DNA of 64,000 bases, taken from assembly GCF_022844465.1 (NCBI RefSeq), contig NZ_JALHLP010000014.1, positions 47,189 to 111,188 on the forward strand. Reading direction: 5' to 3'. This document shows positions 18,561 through 28,008 of this stretch, one piece after another (the stretch's first letter is position 1; each line of letters begins with the position of its first letter). The position numbers and the translations under genes are program-made. Below the pieces are notes generated by a model. That model saw only the letters and a program-made list of their open reading frames with translations. It did not search any database and was not told where the DNA came from. The stretch comes from Bradyrhizobium sp. GTDB taxonomy: Bacteria; Pseudomonadota; Alphaproteobacteria; Rhizobiales; Xanthobacteraceae.

Positions 18561-19085
18561 ATGATGCTCGACATTGCGCGCTTGATGCTGTTCCCGGCCC
18601 TGATGGCGTTTGCGGCCTCGAGCGACCTGTTCACGATGACCATCTCGAACCGGATATCGCTGGCGCTGATCGCTGGCTTCCTGGTGCTCGCGTTGCTCGG
18701 CGGCATGAGCGCGCACGCCATGCTGCTGCATGCCGGCGCCGGCGCCGCCGTGCTGGCGGTGGCGTTCGCCTGTTTCGCGATGGGTTGGGTCGGCGGCGGC
18801 GACGCCAAGGTCGCGGCCTGCGTGGCGCTCTGGTTCGGTTTCGACCATCTCTTCAACTTCCTCATCTATGCCTCGCTGTTCGGCGGCGCGCTGACGATGT
18901 TGCTGTTGCAGTTCCGGCAGTGGCCGCTGCCCTACCCGCTTTCTGGTCAACCCTGGCTCAACCGGTTGCACGACAGGCAGAGCGGCATCCCCTACGGCAT
19001 CGCGCTCGCGCTCGGCGCGCTGATGGTCTATCCGGACACCGAGTGGATCAAGGCGATCGACCTCACGCGCCTCGCGATGCGCTGA
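18561..19085 (+). CDS. cpaA: Prepilin peptidase CpaA/TadV
   Basis: An aspartic prepilin peptidase of 174 residues in the inner membrane that cleaves Flp and the TadE-like prepilins. The two catalytic aspartates are visible in 'AASSDLFTMTISN' and in the 'GWVGGGDAK' motif. It has about five membrane segments and lacks the methyltransferase domain of PilD, as is usual for CpaA. The start is ATG 18561 (MMLDIARLML); the longer track ORF runs back into the terminator region. It lies immediately downstream of flp and upstream of cpaB. Confidence 0.92.
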   Translation: MMLDIARLMLFPALMAFAASSDLFTMTISNRISLALIAGFLVLALLGGMSAHAMLLHAGAGAAVLAVAFACFAMGWVGGGDAKVAACVALWFGFDHLFNFLIYASLFGGALTMLLLQFRQWPLPYPLSGQPWLNRLHDRQSGIPYGIALALGALMVYPDTEWIKAIDLTRLAMR

Positions 19086-19211
19086 GTTGTCCTGGTAACG
19101 GACTGTTAAGGCAATTTACACACGCCTCATTAACCATGCTTTGACGAATAGCTGGTCAACTCCCGTTTGCGGCGACGGAAGCGTCGCGGCGTAATGTGGA
19201 AAGTGAAGCGT

Positions 19212-19997
19212 ATGAATACCGCACGCATTGTCGTCCTGACCATCGCCGTCGGCGCTGGCGGCATTGCCGCGTATCTCGCCAGCGGGTCGGATCAGGCTGC
19301 GCCGGCCGCGCCCGCCGCCCAGATGCAGACCGTTGAGATCCTTGTTGCAAAATCGGACATTGGCCTCGGCCAGTCGGTCAAGTCCGACGATATGCAATGG
19401 CAGAGCTGGCCGGCCTCGACCGCCAGCAACAATTTCATCAGCCGCGCCAGCAAACCTGACGCCGTGAAGGAAATCACCGGCACGATCGCGCGCGCGCCGT
19501 TCATCGCGGGCGAGCCGATCCGGGAGCAGAAACTCGTGAGAGCCGATGGCTCCGGTTTCATGGCGGCGATCCTGCCGCGCGGGTTCAGGGCCATTTCCAC
19601 CGAGATTTCACCGGAGACCGGCGCCGGCGGCTTCATCCTACCGAACGACCGCGTCGACGTGATCCTCTCCAAGCGCGAGAAGAACCCTGACCGCGCGGGC
19701 GCGGACGTCGTCAGCTCCGAAATCATCATGACCAATATTCGCGTCCTGGCGATCGACCAGGCGCCAAAGGAGAAGGACGGCAGCAGCACGATCGTCGGCA
19801 AGACCGCGACGCTAGAAGTAAAGCCCGAGCAAGCCGAAACGCTGGCGCGTTCGCGCCAGGCCGGCACCATATCGCTGGCGCTGCGCAGCATCGTCGACGT
19901 CAACGCCATCGAGAAGGTGGAAGAGCAGATCAAGCGCGGCGAAAGCCTCAACATCGTTCGCTATGGCGTCGCCATCCCGCAGACGATGCAGAAATGA
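19212..19997 (+). CDS. cpaB: Flp pilus assembly protein CpaB/RcpC
   Basis: A periplasmic Tad component of 261 residues thought to work with the secretin channel. An N-terminal anchor (ARIVVLTIAVGAGGIAAYLAS) is followed by an SAF-type domain ('VEILVAKSDIGLGQSVKSDD'). 'GFRAISTEISPETGAGGFI' with 'NDRVDVILS' is highly typical of CpaB. The start is ATG 19212, preceded by GGAAAGTGAAG. The stop overlaps the cpaC start by four bases (ATGA), indicating translational coupling. Confidence 0.94.
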   Translation: MNTARIVVLTIAVGAGGIAAYLASGSDQAAPAAPAAQMQTVEILVAKSDIGLGQSVKSDDMQWQSWPASTASNNFISRASKPDAVKEITGTIARAPFIAGEPIREQKLVRADGSGFMAAILPRGFRAISTEISPETGAGGFILPNDRVDVILSKREKNPDRAGADVVSSEIIMTNIRVLAIDQAPKEKDGSSTIVGKTATLEVKPEQAETLARSRQAGTISLALRSIVDVNAIEKVEEQIKRGESLNIVRYGVAIPQTMQK

Positions 19998-21493
19998 GCA
20001 ATAGGATGCACGAGATGAAATGCAGGGGAAATCGACCGATGCGGACGTTGGTGGTCCGCGCCCTGTCGTTTTCGGCCGCGGCTGCGCTCACGCTCAATCC
20101 GGCGCTGACGCCGGTCGTGGCCAGCGACTATCGCGCCGTCGCACCTGTCGCCGCCGACGGACAGCTGGGCGCGCGCTCCCTTTCGCTCGGAATCGGAAAA
20201 TCCATCGTGATCGACCTTCCGCGGGACATCAAGGACGTGCTGGTCGCCGATCCAAAGATCGCCAACGCCGTCGTCCGCTCCACCCAGCGGGCCTATATCA
20301 TCGGCGCCGCGGTCGGCCAGACCAACATCATCTTCTTCGACACCGCGGGCCAGCAGATGGCGGCCTATGACATCGCGGTCAAGCGCGACCTCAACGGCCT
20401 TCGCGCCGCGCTGAAGCAGTCGCTGCCCAATTCCGATATCCAGATCGAGGGTGTCGGCGAAGGCGTCGTGCTGAGCGGCACCGCCGCGTCTCCGATCGAA
20501 GCCCAGCAGGCCGCCGACATGGCGACCCGTCTGGTCGGCGGCGGCGACAGGGTCGTCAATTCGATCGCAGTTCGCGGGCGCGACCAGGTGATGCTGAAGG
20601 TGACCGTCGCTGAAGTCGCGCGCAACATCGTCAAACAGATGGGAATCGACCTCACTGCCAGCATGACCTATGGCACGGCGGTCGTGAATTTCAGCAACGC
20701 CAACCCGTTCACCGCCTATGGCCGGTCACTGGTCGGAACCAACAGCTTGAGCGGATCGTTCGGCAGCGTTCCCTCGGTGACCGCAACCCTCCGCGCCATG
20801 GAGAGCGCCGGCGTCGTGCGGACGCTGGCCGAACCCAATCTGACGGCAATCTCCGGCGAATCCGCGACCTTCATCGCCGGCGGCGAGTTTCCGGTGCCCG
20901 CGGGCTATTCCTGCGATCCGGTCACGCGCGTCTGCACCACCCAGATCAACTTCAAGAAATTCGGCATCTCGCTCAACTTCACTCCGGTCGTTCTGACCGA
21001 AGGCCGCATCAGCCTCCGCGTGATGACGGAAGTGTCCGAATTGTCGAACGACAATTCGATCACGCTGTCCCAGGCCGTCAGCGCCACGGCAACGAACTCG
21101 CTCACGATCCCCTCGATCAAGACCCGCCGGGCCGAGACGACCCTGGAGATTCCCTCGGGCGGCTCCATGGCGATGGCCGGCCTGATCGCAGAACAGACCA
21201 AGCAGGCCATCAACGGCCTTCCGGGCATGTCGCAGATTCCGGTTCTCGGCACGCTGTTCCGCAGCCGTGACTACGTCAACAACCAGACCGAGCTGATGGT
21301 CCTGGTCACGCCCTACGTGGTCCGCGCGGTCGCCCAGAAGGACCTGTCGCGTCCTGACGACGGTTTCGCCAGCTCATCGGATCCCCAGGCCGACCTGCTT
21401 GGCAGCATCAACCGGATCTACGGCGTTCCAGGTCGGGCCGAACCGGCGCGGGCACGGAATTATCGCGGCACCTACGGCTTTATTACGGACTGA
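19994..21493 (+). CDS. cpaC: Tad pilus outer-membrane secretin CpaC/RcpA
   Basis: A secretin of 499 residues that forms the outer-membrane pore for the Flp pilus. A signal peptide is followed by the pilus N-domain ('LGIGKSIVIDLPRDIKDVLV'), a BON-like part ('SLPNSDIQIEGVGEGVVLSG') and the secretin domain. The secretin domain includes 'VRTLAEPNLTAISGESATFI' and the terminal 'SQIPVLGTLFRSRDYVNNQT', diagnostic of type II/IV secretins. ATG 19994 overlaps the cpaB stop; ATG 20039 (MRTLVVRAL) is an alternative that would give a more compact signal peptide. It shares its N-domain with the minus-strand protein at 13996-14511. Confidence 0.95.
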   Translation: MSNRMHEMKCRGNRPMRTLVVRALSFSAAAALTLNPALTPVVASDYRAVAPVAADGQLGARSLSLGIGKSIVIDLPRDIKDVLVADPKIANAVVRSTQRAYIIGAAVGQTNIIFFDTAGQQMAAYDIAVKRDLNGLRAALKQSLPNSDIQIEGVGEGVVLSGTAASPIEAQQAADMATRLVGGGDRVVNSIAVRGRDQVMLKVTVAEVARNIVKQMGIDLTASMTYGTAVVNFSNANPFTAYGRSLVGTNSLSGSFGSVPSVTATLRAMESAGVVRTLAEPNLTAISGESATFIAGGEFPVPAGYSCDPVTRVCTTQINFKKFGISLNFTPVVLTEGRISLRVMTEVSELSNDNSITLSQAVSATATNSLTIPSIKTRRAETTLEIPSGGSMAMAGLIAEQTKQAINGLPGMSQIPVLGTLFRSRDYVNNQTELMVLVTPYVVRAVAQKDLSRPDDGFASSSDPQADLLGSINRIYGVPGRAEPARARNYRGTYGFITD

Positions 21494-21502
21494 GACGGGA
21501 CG

Positions 21503-22255
21503 ATGACAGCACAGACGAGACCCAAGAGACCCGCCGGTCACCTCCGCGCTCCCCGGCTGGCGATAGCGCTGGTCGGCATTGCCGTGGCATTGACAGCCTG
21601 CAAGCATGCCGCCGAGGACCTGACGACCGCTGGCGTGCCGGACGACTACCGCCTGCGGCACCCGATCGCGATCCAGGAGGCCGACCGCTCCATCGTCGTA
21701 TTCGTCGGTCGCGGACGCGGCGGGATTTCCGCCGCGCAGCGCGCTGACGTGATCGGCCTGGCGCAGGCATGGCTTGGCGAAGGCACCGGCGCCATCAGCA
21801 TCGACGTGCCCGTTGATACCCCGAACGCGCGGGCCGCCCAGGATTCCTTGCGGGAGATCCAGGCAACCCTGGCCGCGGCTGGATTGCCGCCGCGCGCGGT
21901 CACTGTCCGCCCTTATCGCCCGGATGATCCGCGGCACATGGCGGCGATCCGGCTGAATTATCCGAAGATTTCTGCAGTGGCCGGCCCGTGCGGCCTGTGG
22001 CCCGAGGATCTCGGTCCCTCGATCAACAACAAGGGCTATTTCGACAACAAGCCGTATTACAATTTCGGCTGCTCCAACCAGCGCAATCTGGCGGCGATGG
22101 TCGACAACCCGTCGGACCTGGTGCAGCCGCGTCCCGAGACACCCGCCTACACGCCGCGGCGCAGCATCGGCTTCGACAAGTATCGCCGGGGCACCACCAC
22201 CGCCACCTCCTATCCCGAGTCCGACAGGGCCAAACTCAGTGACGTCGGCAAATGA
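21503..22255 (+). CDS. cpaD: Tad pilus lipoprotein CpaD
   Basis: An outer-membrane-associated lipoprotein of 250 residues. The lipobox 'ALTAC' follows a hydrophobic signal ('IALVGIAVALTACKHAAE'). The core contains 'DDYRLRHPIAIQEADRSIV' and 'NFGCSNQRNLAAMVDNPSDL', both well conserved in CpaD. Proteins of this family support secretin localisation in Caulobacter. It starts at ATG 21503, nine bases after cpaC, and ends by overlapping the cpaE start by four bases. Confidence 0.94.
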   Translation: MTAQTRPKRPAGHLRAPRLAIALVGIAVALTACKHAAEDLTTAGVPDDYRLRHPIAIQEADRSIVVFVGRGRGGISAAQRADVIGLAQAWLGEGTGAISIDVPVDTPNARAAQDSLREIQATLAAAGLPPRAVTVRPYRPDDPRHMAAIRLNYPKISAVAGPCGLWPEDLGPSINNKGYFDNKPYYNFGCSNQRNLAAMVDNPSDLVQPRPETPAYTPRRSIGFDKYRRGTTTATSYPESDRAKLSDVGK

Positions 22256-23523
22256 TCAACCACGCGCGCCATAACACGCAATTGCAGGCGGACGGCTCGG
22301 CTCCGGCTACCGACGATCACATCGCGCCAGCGCCGCGGGTGTCGGTTCAGGCGTTCTGCGAGACGGTCGAAACCGCCGCTGCCGTGCAGGCGGCGGGCGA
22401 AGACCGTCGCCTCGGCAAGGCCCATCTCAAGATTCAGATGGGCGGAATGGCCGCCGCCATCGAGGCTTACCGATCGGCGCCGACGCCGAACGTGATCATC
22501 CTGGAAACCGAAGGCCGCACCGAGATTCTCCACGGCCTGGACCAGCTCGCCACCGTGTGCGACGCCGGAACCCGGGTCATCGTGATCGGCCGCATCAACG
22601 ATGTCACGCTCTATCGCGAACTGGTGCGTCGCGGCGTCAGCGACTATGTCATCGCCCCGGTCGCAACCATCGACGTCGTCAGGTCGGTTTGCAACCTGTT
22701 CTCGGCGCCGGAGGCCAAGGCCGTCGGGCGCATCATTGCCATCATCGGCGCCAAGGGCGGCGTCGGCGCGTCCACCATCGCCCATAACGTTGCCTGGGCG
22801 ATCGCACGCGATCTGGCGCTGGATTCCGTAGTTGCCGATCTCGATCTTGCTTTCGGCACCGCGGGCCTCGACTACAATCAGGATCCGGCGCAGGGCATCG
22901 CCGACGCGGTGTTCTCGCCCGACCGCGTCGATACCGCCTTCCTCGACCGCCTGTTATCGAAATGCACCGACCATCTCAGCCTGCTGGCGGCGCCGGCGAC
23001 GCTGGACCGGGTCTACGATTTTGGCGCGGAGGCCTTCGATTCGATCTTCGACACGCTCCGCACCACCATGCCCTGCATCGTGCTCGACATTCCCCATCAA
23101 TGGTCCGGATGGACCAAGCGGGCGCTGATCGCGGCCGACGACATCCTGATCGTCGCGGCGCCCGATCTCGCCAATCTGCGCAACACCAAGAACATATACG
23201 ACCTGCTGAAGGCGGCGCGTCCGAACGACCGCCCGCCGCTCTACTGTCTGAACCAGGTCGGGATACCGAAACGGCCGGAGATCCCGGCCAGCGAATTCGC
23301 CAAGGCGATCGAGAGCCACCCGATCGCCACCATCCCGTTCGAGCCGCAGATCTTTGGTGCGGCCGCCAACAACGGCCAGATGATCGCGGAAATCTCCGCC
23401 ACTCATCGCACCACCGAGATGTTCCTGCAGGTCGCGCAGCGGCTGACCGGGCGCGGCGAGACCAAGAAGCCCAAGAGTTCGTTGTTGTCACCTCTGATCG
23501 CCAAGTTGCGGGCCAAGAAGTAA
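22252..23523 (+). CDS. cpaE: Tad pilus localisation ATPase CpaE
   Basis: A protein of 423 residues with a degenerate receiver-like N-terminal half and a MinD/ParA-type ATPase half. The deviant Walker A 'GAKGGVGASTIAHNVAW' is at about residues 164-180, followed by 'VVADLDLAFGTAGLDYN'. CpaE places the pilus machinery, often at a cell pole. The start ATG 22252 overlaps the cpaD stop. The N-terminal half lacks a clear phosphorylation pocket, as is usual for CpaE. Confidence 0.93.
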   Translation: MINHARHNTQLQADGSAPATDDHIAPAPRVSVQAFCETVETAAAVQAAGEDRRLGKAHLKIQMGGMAAAIEAYRSAPTPNVIILETEGRTEILHGLDQLATVCDAGTRVIVIGRINDVTLYRELVRRGVSDYVIAPVATIDVVRSVCNLFSAPEAKAVGRIIAIIGAKGGVGASTIAHNVAWAIARDLALDSVVADLDLAFGTAGLDYNQDPAQGIADAVFSPDRVDTAFLDRLLSKCTDHLSLLAAPATLDRVYDFGAEAFDSIFDTLRTTMPCIVLDIPHQWSGWTKRALIAADDILIVAAPDLANLRNTKNIYDLLKAARPNDRPPLYCLNQVGIPKRPEIPASEFAKAIESHPIATIPFEPQIFGAAANNGQMIAEISATHRTTEMFLQVAQRLTGRGETKKPKSSLLSPLIAKLRAKK

Positions 23524-23545
23524 GCAGGCCGGCTGGAGTATCATC

Positions 23546-25012
23546 GTGTTCGGTAAGCGTAGCGGAAATGAAAGTGATACGCGGGTATTGAAGCCCGCGA
23601 TACAGGCGCCGGAACTGGTTTCCAGCGCGCCGGCCGCCGCGCGCGAGGCGGTCGCTCCGACTGTCGTGTCGCCGCCGATCGCTCCCGCGAAATCGCCACC
23701 CGCACCCACCATGGAAGCGCGGCGGTCCGACAACTACTACCAGGTCAAGGCGACGATCTTCGGCGCCCTGATCGAGGCGATCGACCTCGCCCAGCTGGCC
23801 AAGCTCGACGGCGAGTCGGCGCGCGAGGAAATCCGCGACATCGTCAACGAGATCATCGCGATCAAGAACATCGTGATGTCGATTGCCGAGCAGGAAGAGC
23901 TGCTCGACGACATCTGCAACGATGTGCTCGGCTACGGCCCGCTGGAGCCGCTGCTGTCGCGCGACGACATCGCCGACATCATGGTCAACGGCGCCGGCAC
24001 GGTATTCATCGAAGTCGACGGCAAGATCCAGAAAACCGGGATCCGCTTCCGCGACAATCAGCAGCTTCTCAACATCTGCCAGCGCATCGTCAGCCAGGTC
24101 GGACGACGGGTCGACGAATCCTCGCCGATCTGCGACGCGCGGCTTGCCGACGGCAGCCGCGTCAACGCCATCGTCCCGCCGCTGGCGATCGACGGTCCGG
24201 CGCTTACCATTCGAAAATTCAGGAAGGACAAGCTGACGCTCGATCAGCTCGTCAAATTCGGCGCGATCTCGCCGGAAGGGGCCCAGATCCTGCAGATCAT
24301 CGGCCGCGTCCGCTGCAATGTGCTGATTTCCGGCGGCACCGGCTCCGGCAAGACCACGCTGTTGAACTGCCTGACCCAGTTTATCGAGCACGACGAGCGC
24401 GTGATCACCTGCGAGGATGCCGCGGAACTCCAGTTGCAGCAGCCGCATGTGGTACGGCTGGAAACCCGCCCGCCCAACATCGAGGGCGAGGGCCAGGTCA
24501 CGATGCGCGAACTGGTCCGCAACTGCCTGCGTATGCGGCCGGAACGCATCATCGTCGGCGAAGTCCGCGGACCCGAGGCATTCGACCTTCTGCAGGCCAT
24601 GAACACCGGCCACGACGGCTCGATGGGGACGCTGCACGCCAACAACCCCCGGGAAGCCCTGTCGCGCTGCGAATCGATGATCACCATGGGCGGCTTCTCG
24701 CTGCCCTCGCGCACCATCCGCGAAATGATCTGTGCCTCCATCGACGTCATCATCCAGGCAGCGCGCCTGCGCGACGGCTCGCGCCGCATCACCCACATCA
24801 CCGAGGTGATGGGGATGGAAGGCGACACCATCATCACCCAGGACGTGTTCCTCTACGACATGATCGGCGAAGACGCGAACGGCAAGATTGTCGGGCGGCA
24901 CCGCTCGACCGGGATCGGCCGTCCACGGTTCTGGGAACGCGCGCGGTATTACGGCGAAGAGAACCGGCTCGCGGCCGCGCTCGACGCCGCCGAAGTCATC
25001 GTCAAGGATTGA
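23546..25012 (+). CDS. cpaF: Tad pilus assembly ATPase CpaF/TadA
   Basis: A hexameric secretion ATPase of 488 residues that powers Flp pilus extension and retraction. Walker A 'GGTGSGKTTLLN' is at about residue 261, the Asp box 'VITCEDAAELQLQQPHVVRL' follows, Walker B is 'RIIVGEVRGPEAFDLLQAMN', and the His box is 'GSMGTLHANNPREAL'. The start is GTG 23546 with GGAG nine bases upstream. The first 60 residues are low-complexity and proline/alanine-rich. tadB follows after 13 bases. Confidence 0.96.
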   Translation: MFGKRSGNESDTRVLKPAIQAPELVSSAPAAAREAVAPTVVSPPIAPAKSPPAPTMEARRSDNYYQVKATIFGALIEAIDLAQLAKLDGESAREEIRDIVNEIIAIKNIVMSIAEQEELLDDICNDVLGYGPLEPLLSRDDIADIMVNGAGTVFIEVDGKIQKTGIRFRDNQQLLNICQRIVSQVGRRVDESSPICDARLADGSRVNAIVPPLAIDGPALTIRKFRKDKLTLDQLVKFGAISPEGAQILQIIGRVRCNVLISGGTGSGKTTLLNCLTQFIEHDERVITCEDAAELQLQQPHVVRLETRPPNIEGEGQVTMRELVRNCLRMRPERIIVGEVRGPEAFDLLQAMNTGHDGSMGTLHANNPREALSRCESMITMGGFSLPSRTIREMICASIDVIIQAARLRDGSRRITHITEVMGMEGDTIITQDVFLYDMIGEDANGKIVGRHRSTGIGRPRFWERARYYGEENRLAAALDAAEVIVKD

Positions 25013-25025
25013 GAGGGCGACCTGC

Positions 25026-25997
25026 ATGCAAACGCTCGCACTGGCCTTCATGGCCGCCACCGCCATCGGCGGCCTGGCATGGGTCTTCATCTATCCCGCG
25101 CTGTCGGGCGAGAGGATGGCTCAATCGCGCCGCGCCTCGATCGCGCGCTCCGAACCCGCCGCGCGCCAGACCGAAAAGAGCCAGCGCTCGCGCCGCGAAC
25201 AGGTCGAAGGATCGCTTAAGGAACTCGACGCCCGCCGCCAGAAGGAAAAGTCCGTTCCCCTCAGCGTCCGGCTTGCCCAGGCCGGTCTGGGATCCTGGAC
25301 GACGCAGAAGTTCTGGATCGCGTCCGGCGTTCTCGCCGCAGCGGCATTCGCTCTCGCGTTCATGGTTGGCGGCGGATTGCCTGGCGCCGCGGCCATGGCC
25401 TTTGCCGCCGGCCTGGGCTTGCCGCGCTGGATCCTGGGCTACCTCAAGAAGCGCCGGGAAAAGGCATTCCTGAAGGCACTTCCCGACGCCGTCGATGTGA
25501 TCGTGCGCGGCATCAAGGCCGGCCTGCCGCTGTTCGAGTCGATCAAGGTGGTCGCGGCCGACGCGCCGGAGCCGCTCAAGAGCGAGTTTCTGGCCATCAT
25601 CGAGACGCAGGCCATAGGCATGCCGCTGGGCGAAGCCTGCGCGCGCCTGTACGAGCGGATGCCGGTGCCGGAGGCGAACTTCTTCGGCATCGTGGTCGCG
25701 ATCCAGCAGAAGTCGGGCGGCAACCTGTCGGAAGCACTCGGCAACCTCTCCAAGGTGCTGCGCGACCGCAAGAAGATGGCGGAGAAGATTCAGGCGATGT
25801 CGATGGAAGCCAAGGCCTCGGCTGGCATCATCGGATCGCTGCCTCCGATCGTGATGCTTCTGGTATGGATTACCACCCCCGACTACATCGCGTTGCTTTG
25901 GACCCATCACATCGGCCAGTTCATGCTCGTTGCCTGCGTCGGCTGGATGACGATCGGCGTCCTGGTAATGAAAAAGATGATCAACTTCGACTTCTGA
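25026..25997 (+). CDS. tadB: Tad pilus inner-membrane platform protein TadB
   Basis: A GspF-type platform protein of 323 residues. An N-terminal helix (ALAFMAATAIGGLAWVFIYP) is followed by a cytoplasmic charged stretch, a paired hydrophobic region around 100-150, the T2SSF domain ('LPDAVDVIVRGIKAGLPLFE', 'EANFFGIVVAIQQKSGGNLS') and C-terminal membrane helices. The start is ATG 25026; the longer track ORF reaches back into cpaF out of frame. TadB and TadC form the base on which CpaF acts. Confidence 0.94.
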   Translation: MQTLALAFMAATAIGGLAWVFIYPALSGERMAQSRRASIARSEPAARQTEKSQRSRREQVEGSLKELDARRQKEKSVPLSVRLAQAGLGSWTTQKFWIASGVLAAAAFALAFMVGGGLPGAAAMAFAAGLGLPRWILGYLKKRREKAFLKALPDAVDVIVRGIKAGLPLFESIKVVAADAPEPLKSEFLAIIETQAIGMPLGEACARLYERMPVPEANFFGIVVAIQQKSGGNLSEALGNLSKVLRDRKKMAEKIQAMSMEAKASAGIIGSLPPIVMLLVWITTPDYIALLWTHHIGQFMLVACVGWMTIGVLVMKKMINFDF

Positions 25998-26006
25998 CGG
26001 TGTGCC

Positions 26007-26984
26007 ATGATTGAACTTATTGTCTCCAAGCTCCACGACGCGCGGTTCATGACGATGCTGCTCGCCGCCATCGCGGCCAGCGCGACCGCTTACACGCTGA
26101 TCATGCCGCTGTTCGCCGGCGAAGGCCTGGCCAAGCGGATGAAGGCGGTCGCCAGCGAGCGCGAACGGCTCCGCCAGCGCGAACGCGACCGTCTCGCCAA
26201 GACGGAGAAGGTGTCGCTGCGGCAGACCCCGAAGCAGCTCGTCTCCAAGGTGGTGGAAGATTTCAACCTGACCAAGTGGCTGGCACAGGAAGCCGCCCGC
26301 GACAAGCTGGTCATGGCGGGCTATCGCGGCCAAGCGCCCTACGTCACCTTCCTGTTTGCCCGCGCGGTGACGCCGATCGCACTGTTTCTTGGCGCAGCCC
26401 TCTACGTGTTCGTCATCACGCCGCTGGACAAATCGCTCGCGATCAAGCTCGGCATCTGTATCGGGGCCGCCTATCTCGGGCTGCAGGCGCCGATGCTGTT
26501 CCTGAAGAACGCCATCGGCAAACGCCAGCTTTCGATCAAGCGCGCCTTTCCGGACGCGCTGGACCTGCTGTTGATCTGCGTCGAGTCAGGCATGTCGGTC
26601 GAGGTCGCCTTCCGCAAGGTGGCTGCCGAAATCGCAGGCCAGTCGATCGCGCTGTCGGAGGAGTTTGCGCTGACGACTGCCGAATTGTCCTATCTGCAGG
26701 ACCGCAAGGTGGCCTACGAAAACCTCGCCAAGCGCACCGGCCTCGAGGGCGTGAAATCGGTCTGCCTGGCGCTGATGCAGTCGGAACGCTACGGAACGCC
26801 GCTCGGCCAGAGCCTGCGCGTGATGGCGCAGGAGAACCGCGACATGCGGATGAACGAGGCCGAGAAGAAGGCGGCCGCGCTGCCGCCGAAGCTCACCGTG
26901 CCGATGATCCTGTTCTTCCTGCCCTGCCTGTTCATCGTCATTCTTGGACCGACCTACATCAAGCTCCAGACGATGCCGCATTAA
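26007..26984 (+). CDS. tadC: Tad pilus inner-membrane platform protein TadC
   Basis: A GspF-type protein of 325 residues, partner of TadB. It has the same overall plan: a charged region 'ASERERLRQRERDRLAKTEK', two membrane segments, the T2SSF domain with 'FPDALDLLLICVESGMSVEV' and 'LMQSERYGTPLGQSLRVMAQ', and a last helix 'VPMILFFLPCLFIVILGPTY'. It starts at ATG 26007, nine bases after tadB. It is the last gene of the plus-strand tad operon and converges on tadD. Confidence 0.94.
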   Translation: MIELIVSKLHDARFMTMLLAAIAASATAYTLIMPLFAGEGLAKRMKAVASERERLRQRERDRLAKTEKVSLRQTPKQLVSKVVEDFNLTKWLAQEAARDKLVMAGYRGQAPYVTFLFARAVTPIALFLGAALYVFVITPLDKSLAIKLGICIGAAYLGLQAPMLFLKNAIGKRQLSIKRAFPDALDLLLICVESGMSVEVAFRKVAAEIAGQSIALSEEFALTTAELSYLQDRKVAYENLAKRTGLEGVKSVCLALMQSERYGTPLGQSLRVMAQENRDMRMNEAEKKAAALPPKLTVPMILFFLPCLFIVILGPTYIKLQTMPH

Positions 26985-27044
26985 GACGTTCGGCGCAGCG
27001 AAGCCGCGCCGGCGAAGTTCCCACAGGTCTGGCGTAGCGGCGGA

Positions 27045-27878
27045 TCAGTTCGGCCGGTCGAGCGCTGCCACCGGCACCGTCGGCCTGCTGCCGGGAGGAC
27101 GCGAATTGTTCTTGTCCTTGCGGCTCAACATCTCCCGAAGGTAAGCGACATTGGCCGCCGCCTCTTCGGCCGGCAGGTCGCCCTTGGCAATGGTCTCGGC
27201 TTCCGCAAAGCGGCCCTGCAGGCCCACCACCAGCGCCAGGTTCTGTCGCACCCGGCCATCGGCCCGCGGATTGCCATGGGCCCTACGCAACGTTTCCTCG
27301 GCCTGCGGCAACTCCCGCGTCAGCATGTAGGAGAGGCCGAGGTTGGACAGCACCGACGGCTCTTCCGGCACGATCTTCAGCGCGCTGGCGTAGTAGCGGC
27401 GGGCGTCCTCATGCTTGCCGAGCTTGTCCAGCGTGGTGCCCTGCACCGACAGAATGCGCCAGTCGGGATTGGCCGGGGTATGGGCACGGGCAAGCACGTC
27501 GAAGGCGGCCTGCGAACTACCGTTGTCGGCGAGCGCGCGGCCGTAAGCGGCCAGCAGCGTCTTGTTGCCGGGATGAGCGATCGTGGCCTGTTCCAGCACG
27601 GCGGAGGCCTGGGCGCGCTGGCCGGAGGCCCGCAGCGCCTGGCCGTACGCCAATGCCGCTTCTGCATCCTTGGGGTTGGCGCGATAGCGCTCGCCATAGA
27701 CTTCCACGGCGCGGCGCGGATCGTCGGGAACAGGTGCTTGCGCCTTCGAGGATGCCAGCGCTCCCGTGACGTCGGATACGGTCTGGCAGCCGCCAAGGCC
27801 CGCAGCGAGAACCGCCGACACGGCAACGGAGCCAAGGAGCCGCGCAAGAACCCGGATATTGCTGGACTGTCGACGCAT
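27045..27878 (-). CDS. tadD: Tad pilus TPR lipoprotein TadD
   Basis: A predicted lipoprotein of 277 residues with lipobox 'GLGGC' after a hydrophobic signal. At least four tetratricopeptide repeats follow ('AALAYGQALRASGQRAQASA', 'LSNLGLSYMLTRELPQAEET'). TadD-type proteins support secretin assembly at the outer membrane. It starts at ATG 27878 and is convergent with tadC rather than in its operon, which is unusual for tad loci where tadD often follows tadC. A disordered proline-rich tail closes the protein. Confidence 0.88.
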   Translation of the reverse strand: MRRQSSNIRVLARLLGSVAVSAVLAAGLGGCQTVSDVTGALASSKAQAPVPDDPRRAVEVYGERYRANPKDAEAALAYGQALRASGQRAQASAVLEQATIAHPGNKTLLAAYGRALADNGSSQAAFDVLARAHTPANPDWRILSVQGTTLDKLGKHEDARRYYASALKIVPEEPSVLSNLGLSYMLTRELPQAEETLRRAHGNPRADGRVRQNLALVVGLQGRFAEAETIAKGDLPAEEAAANVAYLREMLSRKDKNNSRPPGSRPTVPVAALDRPN

Positions 27879-28008
27879 GGCACTTCAACTCGGGGATATC
27901 TGGCGAATGGATCGATCCGGACGGACCAGCAATAGACTGTTAACCCTAACGGCCGGTTAATTCGCCGTGCTATGCCAGCGGCGTGACCCCGCCCTTGCGA
28001 GACGCAGC

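Noticed and set aside
22976-25090. 704-residue minus-strand ORF
   Set aside because: Antisense to cpaE and cpaF, both of which have full motif sets.
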